DNA of 37,751 bases from an uncultured Christensenella sp. (lineage in GTDB: Bacteria > Bacillota > Clostridia > Christensenellales > UBA1242). The position numbers and the translations under genes were made by a program. Under the pieces are notes generated by a model. It saw only the letters and a program-made list of their open reading frames with translations, was not told the origin of the DNA and ran no database searches. Location: NCBI GenBank assembly GCA_949287685.1, contig CASEHF010000018.1, forward strand, positions 1 through 37,751, read 5' to 3'. This document shows, piece after piece, positions 16,472 through 25,758 of the stretch (the first letter of the stretch is position 1; every line of letters begins with the position of its first letter).

Positions 16472-16510
16472 AAGCGGAATAGATGCGGTGCGTGGTTATT
16501 CTGCTTATTA
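16472..16510. repeat. Short copy of the dispersed repeat after ung
   Basis: AAGCGGAATAGATGCGGTGC (16472-16491) is a repeat end, followed by TTCTGCTTATT in place of the other end. It lies directly after the ung stop. Confidence 0.55.
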
Positions 16511-16515
16511 AAAAC

Positions 16516-16557
16516 AAACTACACCTCCAAAGTTAGATACTTTTGGAGGTGTAGTTT
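16516..16557 (+). terminator. Strong hairpin terminator after ung
   Basis: AAACTACACCTCCAAA (16516-16531) pairs perfectly with TTTGGAGGTGTAGTTT (16542-16557), a 16-bp stem with a 10-base loop. T residues follow at both ends, but the downstream T-run is short. A close relative follows the XRE gene at 26544. Confidence 0.75.
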
Positions 16558-16682
16558 ATTAGCGAAACTTTTTTGTTTATTTATATTTATGTTAAAAAAT
16601 TATTTTAAAATACACAATTATTTTTAGAGCAATTCATTATAAATGTGTTCCATTATATGGATATTTTATACATAGTATTTCT

Positions 16683-17909
16683 CTATTTTGATTTGCGGAG
16701 AATGTCGCGCTTGTGTAAAGTATATGGACATTTTAGCCTAATGTGTTGCTGTACGAGATTTGCATCCTCAACTTTCTCACCCGCTTCGTTAAACATCTCG
16801 GTTACGGTAAAAGTTTTATTAAAAGTATCAGTTGGCGACAAAATCTCGAGAGTATCGCCTACTTTAAAGCGGTTGCGCTGCTCGACTGTCGCAAAGCCAT
16901 TTGCATCACTATCCTCCACAACCCCAGCGATAAAGTCATAGGTAGAAACGGGCATACTAGACTTTGTCTCCTCGCGGTCGCGTTCGCCTAGGCAAAAGCC
17001 AGTCGTAAAGTGGCGGTGACTACATTTTTCGAGTTCGGTAATTCGGCTAGGGTCGGGCTGAAACGCCTGCGGGTCGCTCTCATATAAATCTAGGGCGCGG
17101 CGGTAGGCGTTCACAACATTCGCGACATAATAAGCGGACTTCATACGCCCCTCGATTTTAAAACTGGTCACGCCCGCATCGACCATTTTATCTAAATAAT
17201 TTATCATACAAAGGTCTTTACTATTCAAAATGTAGGTACTGCGCTCATCCTGCTGAATCTCGTACTCCTCGCCCTCGCCTACGCGCGACTTTTCGGTGAT
17301 GTAGTACTCCCAACGGCAAGCCTGCACGCACGCGCCACGATTACTATCGCGCCCCGTAAAGTAGTTACTAAGTAGGCACCTACCCGAGTAACTAATACAC
17401 ATAGCGCCGTGGACAAAAGCCTCGAGTTCTACCTCTTGAGGCAAGTAGTCGCGAATCTCGCGAATTTCAGTTAGGCTGAGTTCACGCGCTAAAATTATGC
17501 GACTAGCCCCCGCATCTGCCCAAAATTTCGCGGAATATTTATTACTAGCGCTTGCTTGGGTCGAGATATGAATAGGGAGCCTCGGCGCAACTTCTTTTGC
17601 AAGAGTCAAGATACCCGCATCGGAAACGATAATCGCATCGGCGCCGATTTTATCAAGGTACTTTATATACTCATCCAGTCCCTCAAAATCGCTATTATGC
17701 GCCTGAATATTTACAGTAATGTACGCCTTTTTGCCTAGTTTGTGCGCGTAATCAATGTAGTATTGCAGTTCATCATTCCCAAAATTTTCACTAAACGCAC
17801 GCAGCCCCCACTTTTTACCCGCAAAGTAACAAGCATCTGCGCCGAAATAGTATGCGGTCTCTAACTTTTCCATATCGCCAGCAGGGGCTAACAGTTCTAA
17901 TTTTTTCAT
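16683..17909 (-). CDS. U32 family protein, probable tRNA ho5U34 hydroxylation protein TrhP-like
   Basis: The 408-residue product opens with the U32 signature 'LELLAPAGDMEKLETAYYFGADACYF' in pieces across residues 4-29. It carries 'EAFVHGAMCISYSGRCLLSNY' residues, with Cys171, Cys178, Cys194 and Cys234 spaced like the 4Fe-4S ligands of U32 proteins such as UbiU. Cys198 is also present. Family members make 5-hydroxy groups on tRNA or rRNA, or hydroxylate ubiquinone. The neighbour at 18003 is TrmR-like. In Bacillus the genes yrrM (trmR) and yrrN-yrrO (trhP) form one set for 5-methoxyuridine at tRNA position 34. I therefore favour TrhP. The start is ATG 17909 with AAAGGTGA upstream; an earlier in-frame start at 17930 has no site. 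Confidence 0.85.
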   Translation of the reverse strand: MKKLELLAPAGDMEKLETAYYFGADACYFAGKKWGLRAFSENFGNDELQYYIDYAHKLGKKAYITVNIQAHNSDFEGLDEYIKYLDKIGADAIIVSDAGILTLAKEVAPRLPIHISTQASASNKYSAKFWADAGASRIILARELSLTEIREIRDYLPQEVELEAFVHGAMCISYSGRCLLSNYFTGRDSNRGACVQACRWEYYITEKSRVGEGEEYEIQQDERSTYILNSKDLCMINYLDKMVDAGVTSFKIEGRMKSAYYVANVVNAYRRALDLYESDPQAFQPDPSRITELEKCSHRHFTTGFCLGERDREETKSSMPVSTYDFIAGVVEDSDANGFATVEQRNRFKVGDTLEILSPTDTFNKTFTVTEMFNEAGEKVEDANLVQQHIRLKCPYTLHKRDILRKSK

Positions 17910-17957
17910 AAAATCACCTTTTGTAATCAAGAAATATTTTTAATTGACTTAGTAGAT

Positions 17958-17998
17958 ATTCAAAAAGGAATAGATGCGGTGCGAAGGCGCAGTGCTGA
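17958..17998. repeat. Partial dispersed repeat inside the trmR-trhP gap
   Basis: AAAAAGGAATAGATGCGGTG and following bases match the repeat end, between the methyltransferase stop and the U32 start. It lengthens this junction to 93 bp. Confidence 0.55.
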
Positions 17999-18002
17999 TT
18001 TT

Positions 18003-18590
18003 TTAATTTTTGTATCGCACTTCGCACAATCCATCGCCTATGTGGTGGAGCGTTGTATCAAAGCGAGCATCGTGCTCTAGGGTATCTATAAATTTACGCA
18101 ATACCTCGACAGTTGGTACAAAGCGCGGTTCCGAAATTTCAGTCTCGCCCTCGACCATTCCGCGAAACAGGACATTGTCAGCCACTAACACACCTTTTTT
18201 ATCTAGAAGTGGCAAAAGCAACTCTAGAATTTCGAGATACTTTCCCTTCGGTCCATCCAAAAAAATCAAATCAAACTTTTCGCCATTTAGACTTGGCAAG
18301 GTTTTTAAACAGTCCCCCACCACGATATTTACGCGTGAAGCAAGCCCGAGCGCCTCTAAATTCTGTCTAGCCAATTTAATATTAGGCAAGCTCGCCTCCA
18401 TACAAGTAGCCTGCGCCTCGCACGCGCGCAGCATACACGAGATGGAATACCCTATCGCGGTGCCGACCTCGAGTATGCGCTTTGGTCTCAAATCTTTGCA
18501 CAGATTTTCGAGAAACGCGCGCGTATCCCGCAATATTACGGGAATTTTATTTTCTCGGGCGAACGCCTCCATTTCATCCAAATAGTCCAA
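18003..18590 (-). CDS. trmR: SAM-dependent O-methyltransferase, TrmR/YrrM-like
   Basis: The 195-residue product is a class I methyltransferase of O-methyltransferase family 3. It has the SAM-binding loop 'RILEVGTAIGYS' at 38-49, the acidic second motif ('CMEASLPN'), 'DLIFLDGPKGKY' near 107-118 and 'GVLVADNVLFRG' with the metal-binding Asp-Asn. TrmR methylates 5-hydroxyuridine at tRNA position 34 to 5-methoxyuridine, with Mg2+. The U32 gene downstream supplies the hydroxylation in Bacillus, which supports this assignment. The start is TTG 18590, with GGAAGTG ending just before the RNase J stop codon; an ATG at 18572 lacks a good site. It is translationally coupled to rnj. Confidence 0.85.
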   Translation of the reverse strand: MDYLDEMEAFARENKIPVILRDTRAFLENLCKDLRPKRILEVGTAIGYSISCMLRACEAQATCMEASLPNIKLARQNLEALGLASRVNIVVGDCLKTLPSLNGEKFDLIFLDGPKGKYLEILELLLPLLDKKGVLVADNVLFRGMVEGETEISEPRFVPTVEVLRKFIDTLEHDARFDTTLHHIGDGLCEVRYKN

Positions 18591-18591
18591 T

Positions 18592-20484
18592 TTACACTTC
18601 CAAAATAATAGGAATAATCATAGGTTTACGCTTCGTACGCTTAAAGAACAAGTTTGTCAACACCTTGCGAACGGTTGATTTAATTTCGTTCCAATCGGGC
18701 TTTGGTCCGTTCTGCGCCATTGCATCGATTACCGCCTGCTTTGCCTCGCGAACGATGTCGTTAATTTCATTCGGGTAAATAAAGCCCCTAGGAATTAATT
18801 CGGGTCCGTTTACGAGTTTGCCAGTATTCGGGTTAATCGTAAACACGACTACGCAAATTCCATCTTCTGCAAGTTGCAACCTATCGCGGAGAACGGAGTT
18901 ATCAAGGTCACAAATAGTCTTTCCATCCACAATCTTTTCGCCAGACATTACATCCTTTAAGGCACGCATTGAGTTTGGAGTCACCTCGACTACGCTACCT
19001 ACATGAGGTACAATGATGTTTTGCGGCTTTACGCCCATTTTAATAGCAAACTGCTCGTGGTACTTTAGGTGCTTTACCTCACCGTGCATCGGCATAAAGA
19101 ACTTTGGGTGGAGTAATTTGTGTATAATCATAAACTCGGTTTGGCAGGCATGACCCGAGGCATGCACATCGCTCAAGTCATCATAAATAACCTTTGCGCC
19201 CAAGGTGATGAGTTGGTTTATTATATTAGTCACGGACTTTTCATTCCCCGGTACTGGGGAAGATGAGAAAATAACCGTGTCATTCGAGCCTATACGAATG
19301 TTTGCCATTTCGCCCTTTACCATACGGTCGAGCGCGGTGTGCTCCTGTCCTTGGCTACCAGTAGCGAGAATTAGAATTTCGCTGTCCTTATACTTGTCCA
19401 CTTTTTCGATGTCGATAATCAACTTGTGGTCGAACTTAATCTCGCCGATTTTCATAGCGAGTTCCATAGTATTAATCATACTGCGACCCGAAAAAGCCAC
19501 TTTCCTATTAAACTTGCGAGCGAGGTCCATAATCTGCTGTACGCGGTGAACATTGGAGGCAAATGAGGTAATTATAATACGATTATTCTTTGACTCCTCC
19601 ATAATTTCTGCCAAGGTCTCGCCTACGACACTTTCGCTCATCGCCATACCGCGGCGCTCGATGTTTGTACTCTCGCACATCATAAGCAGCACGCCTTTTC
19701 GCCCTAACTCACCAATACGGCTAAGGTCTGTCGTGTCCCCCGCAATAGGAGTAAAGTCGATTTTAAAGTCACCCGACACGAACACTACCCCGACAGGAGT
19801 CGTGATAGCCAGCGCATATGCACCAGGAATCGAGTGGTTTACATGAATGAACTCGACATTAAAGCAGCCGATTTGCACGGCATTGCCTGGATTTACAGAA
19901 TGTCCTTTCATTTTGATTTTAGGGAACTCACGGAGTTTGTTCTCAATCAATGCGAGGCTCAATTTACTAGCATATACTGGCGCCTTTACCTCATCGAGAA
20001 AGTACGGAAGGCTACCTATATGGTCCTCGTGGGCGTGAGTAATACAAATACCCTTGATAAACTCCTTGTGCTGCTTTAGCCAAGTCATATCAGGAATCAC
20101 TAAATCTACCCCTGGCATATCGGGCTCAGCAAAACCTACACCACAGTCCACAACCAAGATATCATCGCCGTATCTAAAAGCCGTGATGTTGTCGCCGACC
20201 TTCCCTACTCCTCCAAAAAACATAACTTGCAATCCCTTTGCTCTGCCGCCAAAATTACGGACTCTTGGCTGCTTTACCTCACCATTATTTTGTGGAGTGC
20301 GAATAGCGTTGCGAGCCTTAAACCCACGCTCACGCCTGTTGAAAGTACGCTTTTGAATTGCTCCGTTTTGAGTAATTTCGGTTGTATCTGCCTTGTTTGT
20401 GTTAGGCTGATTTGTTTCTGTTGTCAATGTAGTCGCGTTAGTTATGTTGTTTTGCGCTACACTCTCGTTAGTTAAGTTTTCCAA
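18592..20484 (-). CDS. rnj: Ribonuclease J with N-terminal extension
   Basis: RNase J is the metallo-beta-lactamase/beta-CASP 5'-3' exonuclease and endonuclease of Firmicutes mRNA decay. The 630-residue product has the zinc motif 'HAHEDHIG' at 150-157, 'NHSIPGAYAL' and 'SGDFKID' with further ligands, 'SDVHASGHA' in the beta-CASP part, and 'MPMHGEVKHL'. About 85 N-terminal residues before 'LQVMFFGGVGKVGDN' are low-complexity, rich in Asn and Thr and then in Arg/Lys; the usual length is near 555. That tail may bind RNA. The start is TTG 20484 with AGGAG seven bases upstream. It heads a group with trmR and the U32 gene behind its own promoter. Confidence 0.95.
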   Translation of the reverse strand: MENLTNESVAQNNITNATTLTTETNQPNTNKADTTEITQNGAIQKRTFNRRERGFKARNAIRTPQNNGEVKQPRVRNFGGRAKGLQVMFFGGVGKVGDNITAFRYGDDILVVDCGVGFAEPDMPGVDLVIPDMTWLKQHKEFIKGICITHAHEDHIGSLPYFLDEVKAPVYASKLSLALIENKLREFPKIKMKGHSVNPGNAVQIGCFNVEFIHVNHSIPGAYALAITTPVGVVFVSGDFKIDFTPIAGDTTDLSRIGELGRKGVLLMMCESTNIERRGMAMSESVVGETLAEIMEESKNNRIIITSFASNVHRVQQIMDLARKFNRKVAFSGRSMINTMELAMKIGEIKFDHKLIIDIEKVDKYKDSEILILATGSQGQEHTALDRMVKGEMANIRIGSNDTVIFSSSPVPGNEKSVTNIINQLITLGAKVIYDDLSDVHASGHACQTEFMIIHKLLHPKFFMPMHGEVKHLKYHEQFAIKMGVKPQNIIVPHVGSVVEVTPNSMRALKDVMSGEKIVDGKTICDLDNSVLRDRLQLAEDGICVVVFTINPNTGKLVNGPELIPRGFIYPNEINDIVREAKQAVIDAMAQNGPKPDWNEIKSTVRKVLTNLFFKRTKRKPMIIPIILEV

Positions 20485-20560
20485 TTTTATTCTCCTTTTC
20501 TAGTTGTTATATTAAATTACTAAGAGTAATCTTTTTACCTCTTAAATGTTTATTCGTTAT

Positions 20561-20589
20561 GTTATATAACGATTTAGTTTTTTATTCAA
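20561..20589 (-). promoter_or_regulatory. Sigma-A promoter of rnj
   Basis: TTGAAT (20584-20589) and TATAAC (20561-20566) are spaced by 17 bp on the minus strand. The transcript would begin about 70 bases before the TTG start, leaving room for a leader. Confidence 0.65.
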
Positions 20590-20677
20590 AGTGAGATTTT
20601 ACACCCATGGTTTCAAAATTCCACTTCTACTCTCCTCCCGCAGTCCCGGGGAGCAAAAATTTAATGTTTGGTACGCA

Positions 20678-21631
20678 TTAAACGATATTTTTTAGAGTCT
20701 CTAAATGCTCCCACTCCTCTTTCTTATGTGGCGAAATAATTTGGTTTTCATCGATGTAGAACTTTAACCCATTAATATGGAAAAACGCCACCTGTCCCAT
20801 TATGTTTGTAAAGTACGCGGTTGCGGGCACGGTAAGTAGCAGACCTACAGATGCCGTGAACAGGCACACAGCGATATTCACCCCAATATAAATTAGAGTC
20901 ATCACGAGTTGCCGTGGGAAAATCGCCCCGAAGTTCTTTATCATCAGCCTAAAACTCTCCCTCAAAGCGCCGAAAACCGAGCCATTGTGTACGATTAAGC
21001 ACGGCGCCCACATACAAAACATAGTTTGCCGCAAAGCAATTAGTAGAGTAAGTGCTAGGACAATGATAAACGGTGCTACAAACGCGAGCCACGATATCTC
21101 GAGAGTAAACAGCATAAGCGATGCTATGAACACGGCAATAATTAATAAATCTACAGGCAGAACAATCAATAATTTTGCGAGTTGCAATTTTGCTGACTTC
21201 TTGAGGTTCTTGATTAAGCAACTGCCGAAACTTAAGTGTGAGTTACTAGACATATAGCCATATAAATAGTCAACCATAGCCAACTCACTCAATCCTATTA
21301 AAAAGGACAGTCCAAGCCCGAGTATTAGCACCAGCACCACAACGAGCGGTACAAGAGTACCCGCGTTTTTCGCAATCACATCAAAGAAAGCCACCATTAA
21401 ATCGGCAACTGAGTTAAAAATATCTGCTAAATTCACATTAAAGACAAAGTCGCTAAAAAGTGTCGTAACTTGAGCAAAAAATCCCGCCTCAGACAGGCTC
21501 GTAAACAGCGGATAGCACGCGGCTAGAGCAACTCCAAACACGATTAGCATACAAACTAGCATATAAGGCAATATTCGCCACACTACCCCGCTGGTGCGCA
21601 TAAAAATTTTAGTGGAGTGAGTAATTATCAT
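20678..21631 (-). CDS. Multi-pass membrane protein, unknown function
   Basis: The 317-residue product has about six hydrophobic helices (near 17-42, 92-117, 150-180, 180-205 and 235-275). A hydrophilic tail with 'FHINGLKFYIDENQI' follows. The preceding gene ends 'FFNHNGIKRYDNRRYY' in the same place, and both open with a short basic stretch before the first helix, so the two are probably distant paralogues that could form a heteromer. I see no ATP-binding or transport motif. The ATG at 21631 has AGGA upstream. It follows its partner by 13 bp in one operon. Confidence 0.7.
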   Translation of the reverse strand: MIITHSTKIFMRTSGVVWRILPYMLVCMLIVFGVALAACYPLFTSLSEAGFFAQVTTLFSDFVFNVNLADIFNSVADLMVAFFDVIAKNAGTLVPLVVVLVLILGLGLSFLIGLSELAMVDYLYGYMSSNSHLSFGSCLIKNLKKSAKLQLAKLLIVLPVDLLIIAVFIASLMLFTLEISWLAFVAPFIIVLALTLLIALRQTMFCMWAPCLIVHNGSVFGALRESFRLMIKNFGAIFPRQLVMTLIYIGVNIAVCLFTASVGLLLTVPATAYFTNIMGQVAFFHINGLKFYIDENQIISPHKKEEWEHLETLKNIV

Positions 21632-21644
21632 AATTCAATCCTTT

Positions 21645-22460
21645 TTAATCTTTCATATAATAGCGCCGATTGTCATACCGCTTGATGCCGTTGTGATTAA
21701 AGAACACAATCATCCCTAAAATGCATTCAATGGGAATGATTACAAACAGTCCCAAAATACTCCCGAGCCACGAGAGATTTAAGAGTGTAAACACTATCGC
21801 TAGCACAAATGTCGCCCCGAGCCCCGCAGCCTCCACCGCAAAAATTTGCCAAGCACCGCGCTGAATTGCGTGGGTCGTGTCCGAAAACGAGACATTCATA
21901 GGAGTGCCGTTAATTAACATTCCAATCCCAGTGATAATAAATAGCGTAAACACGCGAATAAGCAACCAACTGCCCGCAAGCACGAACAAGTAATTGAGTA
22001 CCGTAGACACCACAATCCCAGCGGTACTAGTCCCACAAATTACATACATCAAAAACATAATCAGCACGAGCAAGACATTTATTACATACGAAATCACTGC
22101 GAGCATTATCGTGATTTTTGATACATTTAGTAGATTGCTGTTTAGGCTAAATGTGTTTTTAAAGGAAACTTTCCCAGTTTTGAAGTGACTCTCGATAAAC
22201 CCAAGCAAAAGGCTCAACGCAACGACCAGCAAGACAAACCCTAGGAATATCCACAAGATGTCGAGCCATTCGAGTCCGTAAACCGCCAGATAGAAGTCGC
22301 CAAAGTTATCAAGACTAAGTGTAGGATATTTTGCTAAAAACTCATAGAGTGCAAAGGGTCGCAAAAGTAGCCCTATAAACACAGCGGGTATTATCATAAA
22401 CACTGCGATATAGAGAAAGTTTTTAAAATAATAGCCGAATACTTCCTTTGAATAGTTCAT
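21645..22460 (-). CDS. Multi-pass membrane protein, likely paralogue of the 20678 product
   Basis: The 271-residue product starts 'MNYSKEVFGYYFKNFLYIAV' and has about six hydrophobic helices (near 13-33, 67-90, 114-140, 145-180, 205-230 and 232-255). It ends in a hydrophilic tail with 'VFFNHNGIKRYDN'. That tail resembles the end of the next protein. No family with known function was recognised. The ATG has AGGGGAAG just upstream. It is first in a two-gene operon behind an extended -10 promoter and a leader of about 135 bases. Confidence 0.7.
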   Translation of the reverse strand: MNYSKEVFGYYFKNFLYIAVFMIIPAVFIGLLLRPFALYEFLAKYPTLSLDNFGDFYLAVYGLEWLDILWIFLGFVLLVVALSLLLGFIESHFKTGKVSFKNTFSLNSNLLNVSKITIMLAVISYVINVLLVLIMFLMYVICGTSTAGIVVSTVLNYLFVLAGSWLLIRVFTLFIITGIGMLINGTPMNVSFSDTTHAIQRGAWQIFAVEAAGLGATFVLAIVFTLLNLSWLGSILGLFVIIPIECILGMIVFFNHNGIKRYDNRRYYMKD

Positions 22461-22674
22461 ATTCTTCCCCTAACTTAAATTAAATTACGCCATTTAGGCA
22501 AGCAAAAACAGCAGACTAAAGAGTCTTTTAAAAAATCTATTTTTGCCTCAAGATATCAATTTATATTGTATATTTAACAAAATTATCCTAACTTATTGCA
22601 ATTATTATAGCACACAAAATCGAGAAAATCAAGTGTATATGCCTAAAAAAGAAAAAAGCCAGTAAATTTAGTAA
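22461..22674. other. Leader and promoter region of the membrane-protein operon
   Basis: AT-rich DNA with the promoter at 22604-22632. The long leader (about 22461-22597) shows no clear riboswitch or hairpin that I can support. The gap then continues as repeat to 23215, and from 23216 to 23328 nothing was seen beyond an AT-rich end. Confidence 0.45.
22604..22632 (-). promoter_or_regulatory. Promoter of the membrane-protein pair
   Basis: TTGATT (22627-22632) and TATAAT (22604-22609) are spaced by 17 bp on the minus strand. The -10 is extended by TGC. Confidence 0.65.
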
Positions 22675-23215
22675 TTGACGCTCAGGATGCCTTCCCGCTT
22701 GCGGGAAGTCTGGCGCGCGAATGACCACTACAATGAGAAAAGCATACTCTCGCGCCAGCCATGTATTATCCGCTTATTTTTTAGTTGTAGCCCCCAAATA
22801 TTTAAGTGGAATAGATCCTTCGGGCAGCGTATTACTAGGTGTTCCTAATGTTACCTATCAATATACGCTGAGTTACGGAGGCGCTGCGGGTCGAGGCTCA
22901 GGATGCCTTCCCGCTCTAGCAAGAGTACTTAGTACGGCAAGAAACGAATAGTTTTGCGCCAGCCCCTCTGCCTCTTATTTTTTAGTTGTAATCCAAGAAT
23001 TTTTAAGAGGAATAGATTCTTCATCAAAGGGCTTACGCGGGGCGGGTTCAGAATGACAGTGCTTTAAGAGTATCGCGGGTACGGCTATGCGCTACTTTAT
23101 TGTTGGTACAACTTTGTAGTATTTTATTGTTAATACGGCTATGCACTACTTATCGGGTGTGCACCTACGCACCGGCTTCGCACGGCGTTAGCCTTACGCC
23201 ATTGAATAAAAGAAA
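22675..23215. repeat. Dispersed hairpin repeat cluster
   Basis: Position 22689 starts CTTCCCGC-TT-GCGGGAAG with the CTGGCGCG/CGCGCCAG pair, a near copy of 1212-1283. Another unit begins at 22808 with the 'GGGCAGCGTATT' inner block, and one at 23009 matches 12597. A 'TATCGGGTGTGC' piece near 23152 echoes 1481 and 15569. Confidence 0.75.
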
Positions 23216-23328
23216 AAAGCCTTGTTTCGGTATAATTGCTCGAAAGTTGATAATTAAATGCAATTATTTTTATAAAAGGCTTTTAATAATTTTATAATTA
23301 AAGATAAATTTTTATATATTTTAGGTGT

Positions 23329-25368
23329 TTAACCGAATTCGGGACCTGTATTATTGGTTGTACCATTGGTTTGGGAATTGGCGGTGGAGGCAAAAACAGC
23401 GGTTAAAATTTTGCCTTCAATTAAATCGTACGGGATGTCGGCAGTGCTGCCGTATTGAGATAAATCAGTATTGTCGTTGGTCTCCCACCCTACGAAGTAG
23501 TATCCTTTTGAGGCGACCGCGCTAACATGCACTGTGGTTAGGCTGTCGGTTGTTGTATAGCCAGTGATTCGCGCCTCACCCACTGCCTCGAGGCTATTTC
23601 CTATCCCGCCGCTCACTTGCAGGGCGACCCCTTCGATATTTGCTCCACCCGAGGCAGGACTGTAACTTTGCGCGACATTCACAAAGTGCAGCACTATGTT
23701 AACATCCGCCCTTGCGCCATAGACTGCTAGATACAGCATAGAACCCTCGGGGTTGGTACGAAAGTCGATTGCCGTGCAAGATTTATCATTTACCGCCAAT
23801 GTGCCGTTTATTGCGGTAATTGGGTACTCCACCCCGTAGTTTACCGTTATGCCTGATATGTAGTTACCCGTGGTAAAGAGGAGGTTGTGCGTTGTGGTGG
23901 TAGATGTTGTTCCAATACTAGTTGACTCAATCTCAGCGCCAGAGTTACTGGTAGAGACAATGACATAGTTTCTTATAAAATAGGCGGTGTAGGTAATATT
24001 CTCATTTGCAGGCAATACTAATGGGTTATTGTAATATTTTACCCCCGTGTTAGTTAACCAATGAGAAAAAGTTACTCCAGTATTTGGTGTGGCTGAAATA
24101 GTCACATCACGCCCAAGAGCATAAGCACCCCCACCCGAAACTGAACCTAGGCTAGAATCACTAGTTTGCACTGTGATATCCACCCCTTCTGTAAAATACG
24201 CAGTATATGTCTCATCCTTGGTAACTGCAATGGTTAGTGGGTTTCGAGTATATTGAATATCACTAGAATCTACCCAGTAATCAAATACATACCCACTGCG
24301 AGGAGTGGCTGTAACGGTAGTGGTACTATTTGCTCCTACATATGTTCCACCACCTGAAACTGTTCCTTGAGATTCGTTGCTAGATTTGACTGTTACAACA
24401 TTATATACAGCATCATACAAAACATTTAAGTTAATATGACATGCTGGGCGGACACCTACAGACTCTGTGCAGCTAGCAGCGGTACTACTTGTATCACCTC
24501 CAGATGATAGCCTTAGTGGGTTATTTGAACTGGAATTATATTTTGAGCGTGTCCATGTATAACTAGTGGTTGTATTATCATAATTAATAGTATTAAAAAT
24601 TCTATCAGTAGTATTTAATCCCCATTGACCTGTATAAGATGTATTACTGATAGTAACAGAAGAAGTTGTATTAGCCCATACCTCACCCATTGAAGGAAGC
24701 CAAAATATACTATATTGTCCAACTGTTGTGCTCATATGATTAAATTGTGACTGATAACTTGAATAATAATAACTTGAATCATTAGATGTCCCACTTCTTA
24801 AAAGTTGATAACCTGCTTGTGCTGAAGTAGCAAAAACTGATTGTAAAGTATTACTATTTTGCGTTACAACTGATTCAAAAGTATTATCAATATAGTTTTG
24901 AATAGTGCTATTTGCATATGTATCGTAGTTTACAGTTACACGACTAGAATTCCAAGCGCTATTTGTATACCCTTTTACCAACCACACGGTTAAATAGTTA
25001 TTATATAAGTATGTCGCTTGCCAATAAAGACTATCTCCACTTGTTCCGTTTACATATCCCATTGGGAAAATAATTGTATTTCCGCTATTGTTACTGGTTC
25101 GGTTTTGTAGATTATGTGCTGTATAACCTGTAGTACTAGGGGTATAAGAACTATAATTAATTGCATTTAGTAATTGATTTACGCCAGTACCATTTAGTGT
25201 GCCATTTGTATTAAAAATATTTTGAGTTACGGCGTAGTCTGTCTCCGTGGTGGCGGTGGCGGGAGTGCGGTCAAGGATGAAGTAAAAACTAATAAAAAAT
25301 AAAAAAATCAGTAAAGCAAGAGCAAATACTACTATTCTACCACCAAATCTTAAATTTTTATATGCCAT
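23329..25368 (-). CDS. Membrane-anchored surface protein with DUF6273-like and InlB B-repeat-like domains
   Basis: The 679-residue product has a single N-terminal helix (11-33). Residues 90-316 look like DUF6273, with 'FWLPSMGEVW', 'YTWTRS' and a closing 'GVRPACHINL'. Two InlB-type B repeats follow at 324-393 and 397-466, each with 'G-VSGGG-Y', 'ATP-GY-F-W' and a final 'YTAYF'. A third, degenerate repeat lies near 580-661. There is no sortase motif; the C-terminus is Asn/Thr-rich. Such proteins are adhesive or structural at the cell surface. The DNA for the N-terminal half (about 24400-25250) is clearly more AT-rich than the C-terminal half, so the gene may be a mosaic. The ATG has AGGGTGG upstream. 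Confidence 0.78.
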   Translation of the reverse strand: MAYKNLRFGGRIVVFALALLIFLFFISFYFILDRTPATATTETDYAVTQNIFNTNGTLNGTGVNQLLNAINYSSYTPSTTGYTAHNLQNRTSNNSGNTIIFPMGYVNGTSGDSLYWQATYLYNNYLTVWLVKGYTNSAWNSSRVTVNYDTYANSTIQNYIDNTFESVVTQNSNTLQSVFATSAQAGYQLLRSGTSNDSSYYYSSYQSQFNHMSTTVGQYSIFWLPSMGEVWANTTSSVTISNTSYTGQWGLNTTDRIFNTINYDNTTTSYTWTRSKYNSSSNNPLRLSSGGDTSSTAASCTESVGVRPACHINLNVLYDAVYNVVTVKSSNESQGTVSGGGTYVGANSTTTVTATPRSGYVFDYWVDSSDIQYTRNPLTIAVTKDETYTAYFTEGVDITVQTSDSSLGSVSGGGAYALGRDVTISATPNTGVTFSHWLTNTGVKYYNNPLVLPANENITYTAYFIRNYVIVSTSNSGAEIESTSIGTTSTTTTHNLLFTTGNYISGITVNYGVEYPITAINGTLAVNDKSCTAIDFRTNPEGSMLYLAVYGARADVNIVLHFVNVAQSYSPASGGANIEGVALQVSGGIGNSLEAVGEARITGYTTTDSLTTVHVSAVASKGYYFVGWETNDNTDLSQYGSTADIPYDLIEGKILTAVFASTANSQTNGTTNNTGPEFG

Positions 25369-25729
25369 AATACCACCCTATTTTTATAAAATTTGATTAC
25401 ACAACATAACTTTTAGTAATCTTTATGCCGCGAGAACGCTGATTTAAAAACAAATTCGATATTGTAGTTTAACCCTTTTAATACCATAACACCAGAAAAA
25501 ATGAAAACTTAAAAATTTACAAATAAACTCACTCTGCCGAGTTTTAACTACGCATTGAAAAAACGACTCTAACACAATTAGCGCCATAAATCGTTGAAAA
25601 TTCGGCAATAGCATATGTAATTTATACGCATTTTAATCACTTTGCCTAGCGGTTTTTGTCTAATTTTGTGATAATCTTGGAAAAAATTAGCAAAAAATTA
25701 GTTTTATTTTGGAAAATGCTGTAAAATTT

Positions 25730-25758
25730 TTGCCAATTTTTTAATTATACATTATAAT
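25730..25758 (+). promoter_or_regulatory. Sigma-A promoter of the first mini XRE gene
   Basis: TTGCCA (25730-25735) and TATAAT (25753-25758) are spaced by 17 bp. The expected start of transcription falls inside the palindrome at 25761-25779. Confidence 0.75.

Noticed and set aside
20640..20665. Terminator after the 20678 gene
   Set aside because: The CTCC/GGAG-rich hairpin is imperfect and has no T-run in the direction of transcription.
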